Part shown: piece by piece, positions 27,666 to 37,085 of the stretch | How the letters are laid out: each line of letters opens with the position of its first letter | How positions within the stretch are numbered: the first letter of the stretch is position 1 | Source of the DNA: Prorocentrum cordatum | Taxonomy: Eukaryota; Sar; Dinophyceae; Prorocentrales; Prorocentraceae | Direction of reading: 5' to 3' | Assembly: GCA_963575745.1 (NCBI GenBank) | Contig: CAUYUJ010021170.1 | Span: 1,222,801 to 1,286,800, forward strand | Length of the DNA stretch: 64,000 nt | The notes under the pieces: model-generated | Databases searched by the model: none | The model's input: the letters and a program-made list of their open reading frames with translations, nothing else | What the model was told of the DNA's origin: nothing | Program-made: the position numbers and the translations under genes

Positions 27666-28340
27666 AGGACAGGCCTGGATATGGAGCCCTCCGCTCAGGC
27701 ATCCCAGAGCCACAGCACGGCAAGCAGCGCGAAAAATACCACGGCAGCCCAGCACGATGGCACACGCCGCCACGAACACGCCATAAGCGCAGGATTGAAG
27801 GCGTCAAATTCTCTTCGCCGAATGCGCGACGTGGACGGCGCCCAGACAGGAGCACCTCTGGACCATGCGCGAGGACCGGGACATCCACAACCAGTTGGGG
27901 ACCGAAGCGCGTCTGCGGGGAACATGTGGCAGGTAGAAGGGCGCCAGGCCCTCGGCACCAGTAGGGGGCAGGCTTGGGCATGGTGGAGCCTGGGTGCTCT
28001 TCTCCGCCCGGCTGAGCCTCGCCCCCTTCCGGCTTCGTCGCGGGGAAGTGTCCGATAGAACGCGCGGACAAGGGCGTTGGGCTGCTCGGCAACCTCGGAT
28101 CCATGTGACCACCATGCCCCCACACCACTCGACCTTGAGGGGGAGCGGCTGGCAGGATCTCACGCGCAAGTGCTCAAAGGAAATGCAGTCGAAGGCCCTC
28201 GCCACTTTTTCACAGCAACATATTGGAACATGGAAATCGAACAGGTTAGAGTCAGGCATCGAGGAGCACGTGGGGGTCGCTTTCGCCATCCCGAAAAAAA
28301 AGGACCCAGCGTCAGGTCGGTAAGCGGGTGATCGTCTACC
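27666..28340 (+). pseudogene. possible continuation of the plus-strand retroelement, decayed
   Basis: The sequence between the 72-bp repeat and the (CT)n at 28360 has open but low-complexity plus-strand frames. A short segment near 28250-28318 (EEHVGVAFAIPKKK) faintly resembles the glycine-rich strand of LINE AP endonucleases. If this is the start of an ORF2, it is cut off at the microsatellite where the minus-strand LINE sits. I regard this as a weak inference. Confidence 0.2.
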
Positions 28341-28354
28341 TCTTGGTATCCCGG

Positions 28355-28359
<5 letters not shown>

Positions 28360-28404
<45 letters not shown>
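28360..28404. repeat. (CT)n microsatellite at the 3' end of the LINE
   Basis: A pure run of about 22 CT units. Seen on the minus strand it follows the 3' untranslated end of the LINE (ending CTCCTCGGGGTGC) as (GA)n. A second (CT)n begins one base beyond the element's 5' end at 37108. Confidence 0.9.
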
Positions 28405-28407
<3 letters not shown>

Positions 28408-28665
28408 CCCCGAGGAGCGGCCACAGTCGGTCGGACCGACCGCGGACGCCCGAACGCGCACGCGAGGCCGCGCAGCCCTCACGGCTGTAGGCCTGGCATC
28501 AGGTCGGCCCGCCCCAGCAGGCCGCAGGCGGCCGCGCGCATGCACGCGGCCGAGCAGGACCTGGGCCCCAGCGACGCTGCGCCCAGGAGGCGGCCGCGCG
28601 CCAGGCGCGCAGCCGAGGGGCCCGCAGGGCCAGCGGGCTGCCCGCCAGCGCCAGCAGCCCCGAGC

Positions 28666-29178
28666 TCACCCGAGCGGCCGCCACGTGTACGGGTCCTTCC
28701 CACTCAGCAAGCGGCCCAAGTAGAGCCTCTTCTTCTTCTCGCCAGCCGTGGCCTGCGGCCCGGGCGGCAGGCGGCCGCCGCACTCCGCCTTCAGGCCATT
28801 GGCCCGATCCACGCCCTTCAGCTGCGCGAAGGCCCCGCACTTGCAGCAGAAGGCATACTGGCCCGCCGTGCGCATGCCGTGCCCCAAGTGCACCTCTGCG
28901 AGCTGCACCTCCCCGCGTGGCGGGCGGGGGCCCCCCGCCCGCTCGGGGCTCCTCGAGCGCTGGGGCCCTCGGGCATTCACACTCAACCCCTGCCCGCCGC
29001 CGCCGCGCTCGCTGGGCCCAGCAGCCGCTGCTGGCTGCGGCGGCGGTGCCTGGCCCGCAGCGGCCGCAGGCGGGGGCGGAGGCAGCCCAGACGGCGCCGC
29101 CTCTGGGTGCGGCCAGTCGTCCTCTCCGTCGCTGTCGCCGCCCAGGGCCCCTAGCCCGCCCTGCATCGCGTTCGCCAT
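28666..29178 (-). CDS. LINE ORF4: small zinc-binding protein, intact
   Basis: 170 residues from ATG at 29178 to a stop at 28666. The N-terminal two thirds are acidic then Pro/Ala-rich (GDSDGEDDWPHPEA, poly-Pro/Ala), followed by a Ser/Arg patch and a conserved-looking C-terminus: FCCKCGAFAQL, ECGGRLP, KKKRLYLGRLLSGKDPYTW. The C-x2-C-G-A ... C-G-G pattern with a terminal RL-x-L-x-G-x-x-P is one I associate with the C-terminal domain of many dinoflagellate LINE-encoded proteins; its function is not known, presumably nucleic-acid binding. It is in the same frame as the upstream ORF3, separated from that ORF's stop by only two codons, so it may be a separate product or the end of ORF3 after a stop mutation. 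Confidence 0.6.
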   Translation of the reverse strand: MANAMQGGLGALGGDSDGEDDWPHPEAAPSGLPPPPPAAAAGQAPPPQPAAAAGPSERGGGGQGLSVNARGPQRSRSPERAGGPRPPRGEVQLAEVHLGHGMRTAGQYAFCCKCGAFAQLKGVDRANGLKAECGGRLPPGPQATAGEKKKRLYLGRLLSGKDPYTWRPLG

Positions 29179-29184
29179 CGGCAG

Positions 29185-30936
29185 CTACTGGTTGAGCCAA
29201 GTGCCTGGCCACGGCCGCCGCAGCGCTTCAATCCCTCGGCCGCGGAGGCCCAGGGGCCGCGGCAGGCCGGCTTGGCGGGGCGGCTGCTCGCTGGAGCCAG
29301 CAGGGCCCAGGCCAGGCAGGGCACCAGCGAAGCCAGGCAGTGCGGGCAGGCTGGCCCCCGCCTCGCCGATGACGTCCTCCATGGCGCAGCATGCGTCGTC
29401 CAGTGTGGCCCACTGCAGGGCCGCCACGTGCAGCCAGTCCTCTAGGGTCTCAAGGCTCATCAGGTGTCCAACTGCGATGCGCCGCACGTCCACTTTCAAG
29501 AGCCGCGCTTGCCTGACCATCGCCTGGACCAGCGCTCGCAAGCCTATGGAGCCTGCACGCATCGCAGTCGCCGCCCTCGTGTCCTCATTGTCGGGCCTGG
29601 CCAGCCAGGCGAGGGCGTACTGCGCCGCCCAGGCCATCCAGGGGTCCTCCGCGGCCTCCGAGTCGCGCAGGTCGAACGCCCAGCAGCCCGCAAAGGCCCT
29701 CAGCATGCTGCGGAGCACCTCCAGGCCGATCGCCGCGTCGGGGTCGGGGCTGCTGTTGCGCTCGCCCTCGGTGTGGCCCGCGGGCTGGCCCCGCGCGTGC
29801 GGAGAGCGGGACCCGCTGGCCGACCGCCTCGCACTGCGCCTGCGCCGCTGGGCGTGGGCGGCGCGCGGGTCCACTGGCCGCTGTGGGCCCTCCGCGTCGC
29901 CTCTTGGCCGCGGCAGCGCAGGCCTCTGCGGCTCGGCTCGGCCTCCCGCGGGGCCCTGCGACTGGCTGGCACGGCCGCTCGCCCGAGACCTCGAACGCCC
30001 TCGCCGCTGGGCCGCACCACTCCGCCGCCAGCCGCCACTCCCACCTCCATATGCTCCGCCCACGGGCTCGAAGAAGGTGAAGTAGAGAGGCCCACGTCTG
30101 CCCCAAGCGCGCTGTGCGTTACCACGATCACACAGGAAGGCGCGCGCCGCAGTGTGGTATCCCCTCAGCCGCTGGAGCTTGGCCTGTCTGGCCTCGCCCT
30201 CCAGCTGGAGTGTCTCGTCGATGTGGGCCTCCCTGAAAGGCCCGCCGTCACGCCAGCCTCTCTCGCAGAACTCCTCGGCCCGCCTCAGCCGCTCCGCATT
30301 GCGCATCTCGTCGCTGTTGTGCGCAAAGAACCCGCGATAGACCTCCTCGCCCAGCAGCCTGTACACGTACTCTACACATTCCTCCATCCAGGATGCGTAG
30401 GCCAGGCTCTGGTCCATCAGGTCGACGATCCAAGAGCTAGCAAGCATGCCCACGGCGGCCTCCAGCGGGCCAGCGCGGTCCCACGCTTCGATGGCGAAGA
30501 GGTCGTTGCCTTCCTGCGGCCTCGCCAAGCCCACGCGCCCCGCGGCCCCACCCTGCTCGCAGCCTCGGTCAGGTCGAGGAACGGGTCGCTGCGGCCACCG
30601 TGTCGTTGGCGGTCCAGATGCCTCCGTGTCGGCAGGCCTCGCAGCAGGGGCACCCTTGGCCGCCTCCAGCAGATAGTCGACCTTCCGCTGCAACGTCCAC
30701 TTCTGGTCCTCTGCCGCGGTGTGCGCCCCGCTCGCAGACAGGAGTTCCTCCTCCTCCAGCCGCTCAGCCGCCTGCAGGCTCGCATTAACAGCTGCGAACT
30801 CGCCAGTGGCTGCCCCTGGTTGCAGTGGGCCCGCATCCTGCCCAGCTCCGTAAGCTGGCAGGGTCTGCAATCCAGCGGCGTCCGTGCCTTCGCCGTGTAG
30901 GCCTCCCTCCGGCAGTGCACACATTGCACTCCGCAC
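29185..30936 (-). CDS. LINE ORF3: 3' accessory protein, function unknown
   Basis: A minus-strand frame open for 583 codons. The first 40-50 residues are probably out of frame, because the RNase H-downstream sequence enters from another frame near 30800. From about 30800 the sequence looks like genuine protein: ERLEEEELLSASGAHTAAED, KVDYLLEAAKGA, then a helical segment with IVDLMDQSLAYASWMEECVE, RLLGEEVYRGFFAHNSDEM, a Gly/Arg/Ser-rich central linker (about 30080-29780), and a second helical part (SMLRAFAGCWAFDLRDSEAA, WLHVAALQWATLDDACCAME). I recognise no enzyme motif. Position between RNase H and the zinc-binding ORF4 suggests a retroelement-specific accessory or RNP protein. It ends in a TAG just two codons before the ORF4 ATG. 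Confidence 0.55.
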   Translation of the reverse strand: MRSAMCALPEGGLHGEGTDAAGLQTLPAYGAGQDAGPLQPGAATGEFAAVNASLQAAERLEEEELLSASGAHTAAEDQKWTLQRKVDYLLEAAKGAPAARPADTEASGPPTTRWPQRPVPRPDRGCEQGGAAGRVGLARPQEGNDLFAIEAWDRAGPLEAAVGMLASSWIVDLMDQSLAYASWMEECVEYVYRLLGEEVYRGFFAHNSDEMRNAERLRRAEEFCERGWRDGGPFREAHIDETLQLEGEARQAKLQRLRGYHTAARAFLCDRGNAQRAWGRRGPLYFTFFEPVGGAYGGGSGGWRRSGAAQRRGRSRSRASGRASQSQGPAGGRAEPQRPALPRPRGDAEGPQRPVDPRAAHAQRRRRSARRSASGSRSPHARGQPAGHTEGERNSSPDPDAAIGLEVLRSMLRAFAGCWAFDLRDSEAAEDPWMAWAAQYALAWLARPDNEDTRAATAMRAGSIGLRALVQAMVRQARLLKVDVRRIAVGHLMSLETLEDWLHVAALQWATLDDACCAMEDVIGEAGASLPALPGFAGALPGLGPAGSSEQPPRQAGLPRPLGLRGRGIEALRRPWPGTWLNQ

Positions 30937-31890
30937 GAGCCGATGACCTGGTACTCGTGCCTCGTGCGGCTAAGCTTTGGGGCAGCGGGCCCCCTCCAAA
31001 CCTGACGGCGCTGGAGTCTGCCGTCTTCTCCGAGGGGCCTCCACAGGTCGACCTGGCAGATGCGCGCCGCCGCCCAACCCAGAAAGGTGGCCGTGTCCAG
31101 GGCGCGCTGGAGTTCCGCCTGCAACGCCTCCACCGTGTTGTTGGGCAGTCTGGCCCCCTCCGCACCGAGGTTGGCGAATAAGTCCGCCCATCAGTTCCCC
31201 AGCCAGTCCAGGGGCCGCAGGCCCTCGTCCAGCGCTTGTTGGAGGCTGCGGTGAGCGGGCACCCAACGGAAGCGCGGGGGCTGTCCCCCGCGCCTCGCTG
31301 CAGCCGCATGGAGCTGGTGCCAGATGCTGGCGTGCCGTCCCTTGGCCGACTGCGCTGTCGGGGACCAGTCGCTGCCCTCCGTGACTAGGGCCTGCAGGTC
31401 GCTGACGATGACCTGGACAGAGCCCGCCTGCACCAAGGGCACTAGGCACGCTTGCCGTTCAGCCCTCCCCACCGTCTGGCGCGGCCCAGGCAGCGGCCCG
31501 TAGGCCGCCTTGAGGGGGAGCCCATCAGGCCTGAGGGCCACCGCGGCCCATCCACACCTTCGCGCGTCGGGGACGTTGGATGCGTGCCCTGAGCCGTCCG
31601 TGTACATCACCGACGGCCAGCCCTCCTGCGTGGCGCCCCACTCCAGGACCACGTTGTCCGACGGCGCAAGCGGCGGCATGGCAGGCAGCAGCGGCAGGCC
31701 GTGCGACTGCGGCAGCTCGCTGTCCCCGATGGTCCACTTCTGCTCGGCCTCCTCTAGCTGGCGGCGCGCCCCCGCGACCGGCTTGCGGAACGGCTCCTCA
31801 TGCTCCAACTCTTCTCCCTGCGGTACGATGAAGACAGGGCTGCGCACCACCTGTGCATGAGCGTGTCCCTGGCTCCCCCGCAGGCCTGGC
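30790..31890 (-). pseudogene. LINE ORF2 C-terminal part: zinc knuckle, RNase H, zinc-ribbon tail (broken by TGA)
   Basis: After the RT frame ends, a C-x2-C-x9-H zinc-knuckle segment (MCQACGGARDTLMHRWC, near 31890) appears in another frame. RNase H follows with all four acidic/His landmarks: YTDGSG (Asp near 31597), RAERQACLV (Glu), VIVSDLQALV (Asp) and RWVPAHRS (His near 31250). The fold ends in DWLGN, then an in-frame TGA at 31191, then WADLFANLGAEGARLPNN continues in the same frame, matching the usual GN-x-x-AD ending of RNase H, so the stop is a mutation inside the domain. The tail has a CVHC ... CRPC ribbon (about 30950-30870). RNase H would remove the RNA template during cDNA synthesis. 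Not functional as it stands. Confidence 0.7.
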
Positions 31891-31924
31891 ACATGTCGGA
31901 GTCGGCGTCTCCTCTGGCGTATCT

Positions 31925-33949
31925 CTAGGCGTTGGTGTAGCGCCCTCCTGCCCAAACCGCTTGGATGGCCCCCAGCTCCGCCGCGGGCCTCGCCTTGCAC
32001 GCCACAGCGCGGACTGCCCTCGGCCAGAGGGTCTCGCCCTGGCCCTCGGGCAGGTGGGCTACCAGCCGCCTGCGCTGCCAACGCTGGATGCCCTCCACCA
32101 GCGCGTCCCTGATGTCCCGCGGGGCCACCCTCAGCATGGACAGCGTCTCGCCCAGGTCGGTCTGCAGCGCCCACGCCGCTGTCATCGACCAGCCGATGCG
32201 GCCGAGCGCGAGCCACGTGGCCCCGAGCGGGCCTCGCACCGACGCCCAGGACAGAGCGCCCGCCCTCAGGCTGGCCAGGGATCCTCGGCCCTCCCAGATG
32301 CGGCTGGCCAGGCGCGTCACCAGCGGGATGGTGGCTGCGTAGGCCGGGTCGTAGTCCACGCGCCGCTGCAGCAGCATGACTGCGGCGGTGCCACAGCCCG
32401 CCTTGGCACCCGCCGTGGCCGCCGCCACCGTCCTCAGCTGTGCCAGCGGCCGATCCGCCAGGCCTGCTACGCCCGCGCCATGGCCAGCCGACGGGGGCAG
32501 GCCCGTGGCTACCAGCGCCGTTGCGCGCCTTCCAGCTGCCCGCCTGAGCATGGCCACTCGGCTGCGCCTGGCCGCGAGGGCCTGAAGGCAGCGCTTCTCC
32601 TGAGTACCGGGCACCTTCCGCCCATGGAGCTCGTGCCCTAGGTTGCGCACCCAGAACTTCTCCGCGAGGCCCGCGCGCCGCATGGTGGGCGCCAGCAGCC
32701 GCGCCCTCAGTCTGGAGGAGGCCAGGTACCCCGACTTCTGCGGCTGCATGACTAGCTTTAGCTCCATCATGCTCGACGAGAAACTCTTGAGCGCCTCGGA
32801 CAGGCTGTTGTCGGACACGCCCCGTGGTCCACCCCAGTCTAGGATTACGTCGTCCACCAGGCCACGCGGTGTCACCGACGGCGCAATGGCGTGCGCTCTC
32901 TGCAGCGCGCGGGGCGTGAGTACCATCAGCAGCGAGTTGGCATGTCCGCATCCTGCGATATTCCCTTGCCAGGCCACGAATAGGTCCGAAGGGGTGTTGA
33001 AAGCCGCCAGCGTCCTTGGCTGCCGATAGGTGCTCAGCAGCATCCATACCAGCCTCATGGGGAATCCCAGCGCACGCGCCTCCCCCATATGCGCCTCTGG
33101 GGCCACCAGCTCGTAGGCCTTCCAGAGGTCGAGGGCCACCTGTGCTGAGTGCAAGCCGCCAAGGCGAGCCTGTTCCTTGGCCAGGTTCAGCTCGCACGCG
33201 GAGTCGGAGCTCGAGCGTCCAGGGCCCGTGCCCCAAACCAGGGCCGAAGGATGGGCGAGCTCCCAGTCCTTGGTGATCGGCCTTCTTGCTCGACTCCACA
33301 CGCGCACCAAAGTCGGCATGATGCCGATCAGCCTGCAGCCCCCGTCAGGCTTGGGCAGCCTCACCATGGTATTGATGAGGCGGCCACTCGGGCACGCGAG
33401 GAGATCCTCGCACTTGTGGTACACCGCAATCATGGCGTGCAAGGCCTCGTCGGAGAGATCCTCCAGCGCCCTCGGCGGAATGCCCGACTGGCCCACCCCT
33501 GTGCGCCATGGGAACGAGCGCATCACATCCCTTACGTCGTGCATCTGCAGCGGCGGCAGCTTGTCCCATGTATGCGCGTCAGGGGGGAGTTCCATGCTGG
33601 TGAGGCCGTGGTAGTTCCAGATGTCGATCCACGGCTTCATCTCCCTGTCCACCAAGGCCGCTGAACCTTCCTTCCGCAGCGCGGGCAGCACCTCCTGGAG
33701 CGCAGGTACCTTGGTGGTCGCATGCGCCGCCCCCGCGCCGCCCAGGAAGGCCTCGTCCACCCACTCCTTCCAGCGTGCCTCGCCGGCCTGGACCAGCCTC
33801 CTCTGATTCTCCTTCGCCTCCGCCAGGGCACGCTTGAGGTCCCGCTCGAAGTCCGCCACTGCCCAGTTGGCATCAGCTCGGAAGGGCCTCTGTGCCCACC
33901 GCGGCAGGGTCCGCCAGTGCGCATGGCCCTCGATGTCCGCCAGGAACAT
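31925..33949 (-). pseudogene. LINE ORF2 central part: non-LTR reverse transcriptase domain
   Basis: 674 open codons from ATG at 33949. The N-terminal 80 residues are a Trp/Glu-rich linker ending FLGGAGAAHATTK. RT landmarks in order: SGIPPRAL (residues about 155-162), VRLPKPDGGCRLIGIMPTL (196-214), motif A VALDLWKAYE with Asp 274 (33130), motif B QGNIAGCGHANS (328-339), motif C GLVDDVIL with Asp 366 and 367 (about 32854-32849), then a QKSGYLAS lysine-bearing strand and an Ala/Arg-rich thumb. The catalytic triad D, D, D is present. Motif C is LVDD in place of the usual [FY]ADD. The domain itself is uninterrupted, but it joins the endonuclease and RNase H parts only through frame changes. The ATG overlaps the end of the preceding frame. 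Confidence 0.82.
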
Positions 33950-35208
33950 TGAGGTGCGCCAGGGTGACCGCGATGGACTTCACGCACTTGCCCCTCGCCG
34001 CGGCCGCCTTTCTGCCTTCCTCCTGCCTGTGGCTGTCCAGCGCTGCCAGCAGCTTGCCCAGGCGGTCTCGTTTGCTGAGGAGCTCGGACGCCCACCCAGC
34101 CAGCGCCGCCCAGGCGTGCGCCTCTGGCCCCCGCAGCTTCCGCCTCTGGGGTGGCCTCCACCGCGCCATCTCCCATTTCAGGCCTGCAGCCTCCCCCCGC
34201 GCGCCGCGCCCCGCGAAGGTGCGGCGCGCGGGCCCCGCCAGGCCCCGCCTGTTGAGGATCTCCACCTCGATCCCCTCCAGCAACAGGTCCCAGATGATCT
34301 GCAGGCCTTGTTCGTCCTGCGTGGCCTGGGCACATCGCATCACCTCCGTCCACCGCCAGGGGCCACGGGCGCCACCAAGCTTGGCGGGCCCCCTGGGAAG
34401 TGCTCTCGGCTCACCCAGCACCTGCTGCCAAGACTCCGCTCTCAGTGCCCGCAGGGGCAGGTGGACGGGCCAGCGGGGCCACGTGCTGGCACCCCTGTCA
34501 AGCCGCGGCGGTGCCGCCGCAAAGCCAGCCAGGCTCTTAGACACCGCGAAGTAGTCGATCTTGGAGCCGCTGCCCTGCCTGCAGGTGGGGGCGTCGGGAA
34601 CCCGAATCTGCGCTCGCAGCTTGCGGATCCACCCGAAGTCCAGGACATCCGCCTCCATGTTCCAGTCTCCCATGACCACCCAGTGGTAGCCCTCCGCCTC
34701 CAGCACGCCGGGGTACTGGGCCAGCTGCCATATGATGCCGGTTGTTCGCCGAGAGCCCCTCCCCGACGTGCAGGTACACGCTCAGCACCACCACTCCTCC
34801 TTGAGGCCCTGCTCGAACATGCCCCGCGGCTAGTCGCCCAGGCACCAGCGCGTGCGAGTCGCGCCCAGGGGGCCCCGTCAACTGGATGCTGGCGGGGGCC
34901 AGCACCGCGACCCCGCCGCTCGTACCCGTCATCGATGTCGGGGACGGCGTGGCGGCGCTCCAGACCCCGTGCCAGCCAGCATCCCTGGCCGCCCGCTGCT
35001 GCGTCGCCAGGACGCTTGCAGCACAGTGGTGCTCCTGCACGGCCAGCGCCAGGGTCGTCTGTCCATCCGCCTGAAGGAGGTACTCGTTCAGGGGACCCCG
35101 CGACGTCACGTTGGCGGTGGCCGGGCAGCAGCCTCCCCTGACCATAGGCGCGCGCTCCTCCACGCGGCCCCGAGGTGGGCCTGCAGCTCCTGTCCTCTGG
35201 CCAGGCAA
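33873..35208 (-). pseudogene. LINE ORF2 N-terminal part: AP-like endonuclease, split by a frameshift
   Basis: First piece (35208 to about 34740): LALAVQEHHC carries the catalytic-type Glu, TSGGVAVLAP the glycine strand, VVVLSVYLH the core strand. Second piece in another frame (about 34706-33873): WVVMGDWNMEAD (the GDxN site), SGSKIDYFAVSK (the S-x-IDYF strand) and PRWPVHLPL (the terminal His). This order is that of the exonuclease-endonuclease-phosphatase fold used by LINEs to nick target DNA. The frame changes near 34735, within the domain. The end of the second piece, VKSIAVTLAHLN, leads into the RT piece through another frame change near 33950. Confidence 0.75.
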
Positions 35209-35870
35209 GGCTGGGGCCCGCGGCAGGGCGGCGCCATCCCGCGGCTGGGGGGGCGGGGCGGGCGGGGGGGCTCGAGCTCCGCCCAGGGCGCGCAGGATCG
35301 GCTGCAGCTCCTACCGAGGCAGGGCCTCGGGGCCTGCAGCCCTCCTGGCAGACGGGGCGACCGAGTTCCACGAAGACCTGGTCGTCCCCCTCCAACGAGT
35401 CGCCGAAGGTGAAGTCCGCGTGGGGGGGGGGCTGCGACTTCGAGGGGCTGAATCCCTCCGCCCCCCCCCCCCCCTGGGCCGTGCCCTGGGGCCGCCGCCC
35501 GCGGTCGCCAGTTGGGAGACCCATCCTGGTCAACCGCCTCTGACATCCTGGGGCCGACCTCTTGATGGCCGATCACCACCTTCCGCGTAGAGTGGGTCTG
35601 AAGGTCCGCCCCCTCCACGAGTGCACCTCCAGGACGGTCGTGCCACCCGTGGGCTGAGGCCGACCCCTGCAGCTCATCCGCGCACCGCAACCCCAGCGCC
35701 GCGCCACCAGCGCCCGCTGCCGTTGCGCGCCCTGGCCGCGCCTGGCCCTCTTGGCTTGGGCAGCTGTCCGCCCCCCAGCAGTCGCAGACTCCCAGAGCAC
35801 GGGCAGCCTGCTCGTCGGCCTCGTACAACTCATTGTAGTCGGCCACCCCATTGCCGCTGCTGCCCGCCAT
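35209..35870 (-). pseudogene. start of LINE ORF2, frame-disrupted
   Basis: An ATG at 35870 (MAGSSGNGVADYNELYEADE) lies 17 bp after the ORF1 stop and opens a protein-like acidic N-terminus. Coding character then seems to move to another frame near 35440, where ADFTFGDSLEGDDQVFVELG appears, and again before the endonuclease. Poly-G/C tracts near 35418-35425 and 35460-35475 are likely slippage sites. The spacing between ORF1 stop and this ATG fits a downstream ORF of the same transcript. Confidence 0.45.
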
Positions 35871-35886
35871 GGCTCCTGCGTTGCCC

Positions 35887-36927
35887 TCAGGCCGAAGTGC
35901 GCGCCCGCTTGGGCGGCTGCAAGTCCAAGTCGGCGTAGAACCGCTTGAAGGCTTCACGCGCATCATCGTCAGCAGGACGATCAGTGCCCTCGACCCCAGC
36001 TGGGGCAGCCCCCACCTTCGTGAGGAAGTTGAGCTGCGTGTCAACGTCCAGCTCCTCATCGTCCATGGCATCGCCGCCTGCCGGGTCTCCTTCCCCAGGG
36101 ATCGGGGCGCGCTCCCGCTCGGCCGCCTTGGCTGCTGCTGCCGCTGCAGCCTCGGCCGCCCTGGTCTCTCGGCGCTGCTGCTCGACCTTGGTCGCCTGCT
36201 CCAGCAGCGACGCATGCAGAGCCCCTTCGATCCCGATCGAGCCCAGCACCTTGCCCTGGAAGTTGGCGGAGACCTTGAGGCCCTCGACTTCGATCTCCCC
36301 CTCCATGCCACTGCGCAGCTCGCTCTTGAGCTGCACGTCCTTGGGCTTGGCCTGGAAGACCTCCTGGCGCAGCTGGTCTCGCTCCGCCTCGAGCTTGGCC
36401 TTCCTGCTGCGGGCGGCCTCCACGAAGTCGCCCCCGTCGTCCTCCATGTCAGCCCAGCGCCGAATCTCGCCCAGCTGCTTGTCCAGCTGCTCCAATCGCT
36501 GGCGCTTCTCGCCCCCCGCCGCTGCGTCCTCTCGCCAGGGGGGCGTGCCACCTCCAGGCGCAGAGCTGCCTCCCGCACCAGGCTGGGCCGCCGCCGCCCT
36601 GAGCTTCTTGAGCTCGTCCAGCGCCTGGGCGAGCTTGACCTCGGCGTTGCTCCGCGAAGGCGCCGCCTGCGCCGGCTTCCCCCCGAAGTGGGAGCTCTTC
36701 GGCATGTTGCACCACTTGCGCTGCATGCGGTCTCCGAAGGCGAGCTTCCTGAAGCCCCTGGCGTCAGGCGTACTGCACGACTTGCAGTACCAAGGGCTCT
36801 TGGCAGCTGCCTTGCCCGCGGCCCCAGACTCGCCGCTGCGGGGCCCGCCGCCAGGCCCCCCTGACTTCCCTGACTTGCCGTTGCCACCTCCGCCGCGCGC
36901 CCCGCCGCCAGAGCTGCCCCGAGCCAT
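35887..36927 (-). CDS. LINE ORF1: zinc-finger/coiled-coil RNA-binding protein, intact
   Basis: 346 residues from ATG at 36927 (a longer frame exists upstream but opens with TTG). Layout: Gly/Ser-rich basic head (residues 1-45); a WYCKSC ... RKWCNMP cysteine region (about 47-77), resembling a degenerate zinc ribbon; a Lys/Ala helix (VKLAQALDELKKLRAA); Gly/Pro linker; a long heptad-rich, coiled-coil-like stretch (KRQRLEQLDKQLGEIRRW, RSRKAKLEAERDQLRQEVFQ); LLEQATKVEQQRRETRAAE with poly-Ala; and an acidic tail (AMDDEELDVDTQLNFL, RFYADLDLQPPKRART) with a basic end. Zinc-binding head plus coiled coil is typical of non-LTR ORF1 proteins that coat the element RNA. The frame is undamaged, unlike ORF2. 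Other frames here also stay open because of high GC. Confidence 0.72.
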   Translation of the reverse strand: MARGSSGGGARGGGGNGKSGKSGGPGGGPRSGESGAAGKAAAKSPWYCKSCSTPDARGFRKLAFGDRMQRKWCNMPKSSHFGGKPAQAAPSRSNAEVKLAQALDELKKLRAAAAQPGAGGSSAPGGGTPPWREDAAAGGEKRQRLEQLDKQLGEIRRWADMEDDGGDFVEAARSRKAKLEAERDQLRQEVFQAKPKDVQLKSELRSGMEGEIEVEGLKVSANFQGKVLGSIGIEGALHASLLEQATKVEQQRRETRAAEAAAAAAAKAAERERAPIPGEGDPAGGDAMDDEELDVDTQLNFLTKVGAAPAGVEGTDRPADDDAREAFKRFYADLDLQPPKRARTSA

Positions 36928-37085
36928 GGCGTCCCCAGCGCGGCAAGGAGACAGAGCGCGGCCGCCGCCCGCCGCGGCCGCGGGCGAAGGCAAAGAATTT
37001 GCAAAGAGTCCTGGCCCAAAGCGCGAGACCCCTCGCGCTCAGGAAACGCCCGCGAGGGACTCGCGGTCGTCGGGTGTCTCATGGC

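Noticed and set aside
28748-30900. Long plus-strand frames opposite the LINE (up to 478 codons)
   Set aside because: Shadows of the minus-strand coding sequence: Arg/Pro/Ala-rich, no motif, while the minus strand carries recognisable domains.
35106-37082. 658-codon frame starting at the ATG just after the SL relict (MRHPTTASPS)
   Set aside because: Over 36.9-35.9 kb the 346-codon frame from 36927 has a far more protein-like sequence (zinc region, coiled coil, acidic tail). The 658-codon frame is Arg/Ala/Ser-rich as expected of a GC-rich shadow, although its 3' part contains the ORF2 ATG at 35870.
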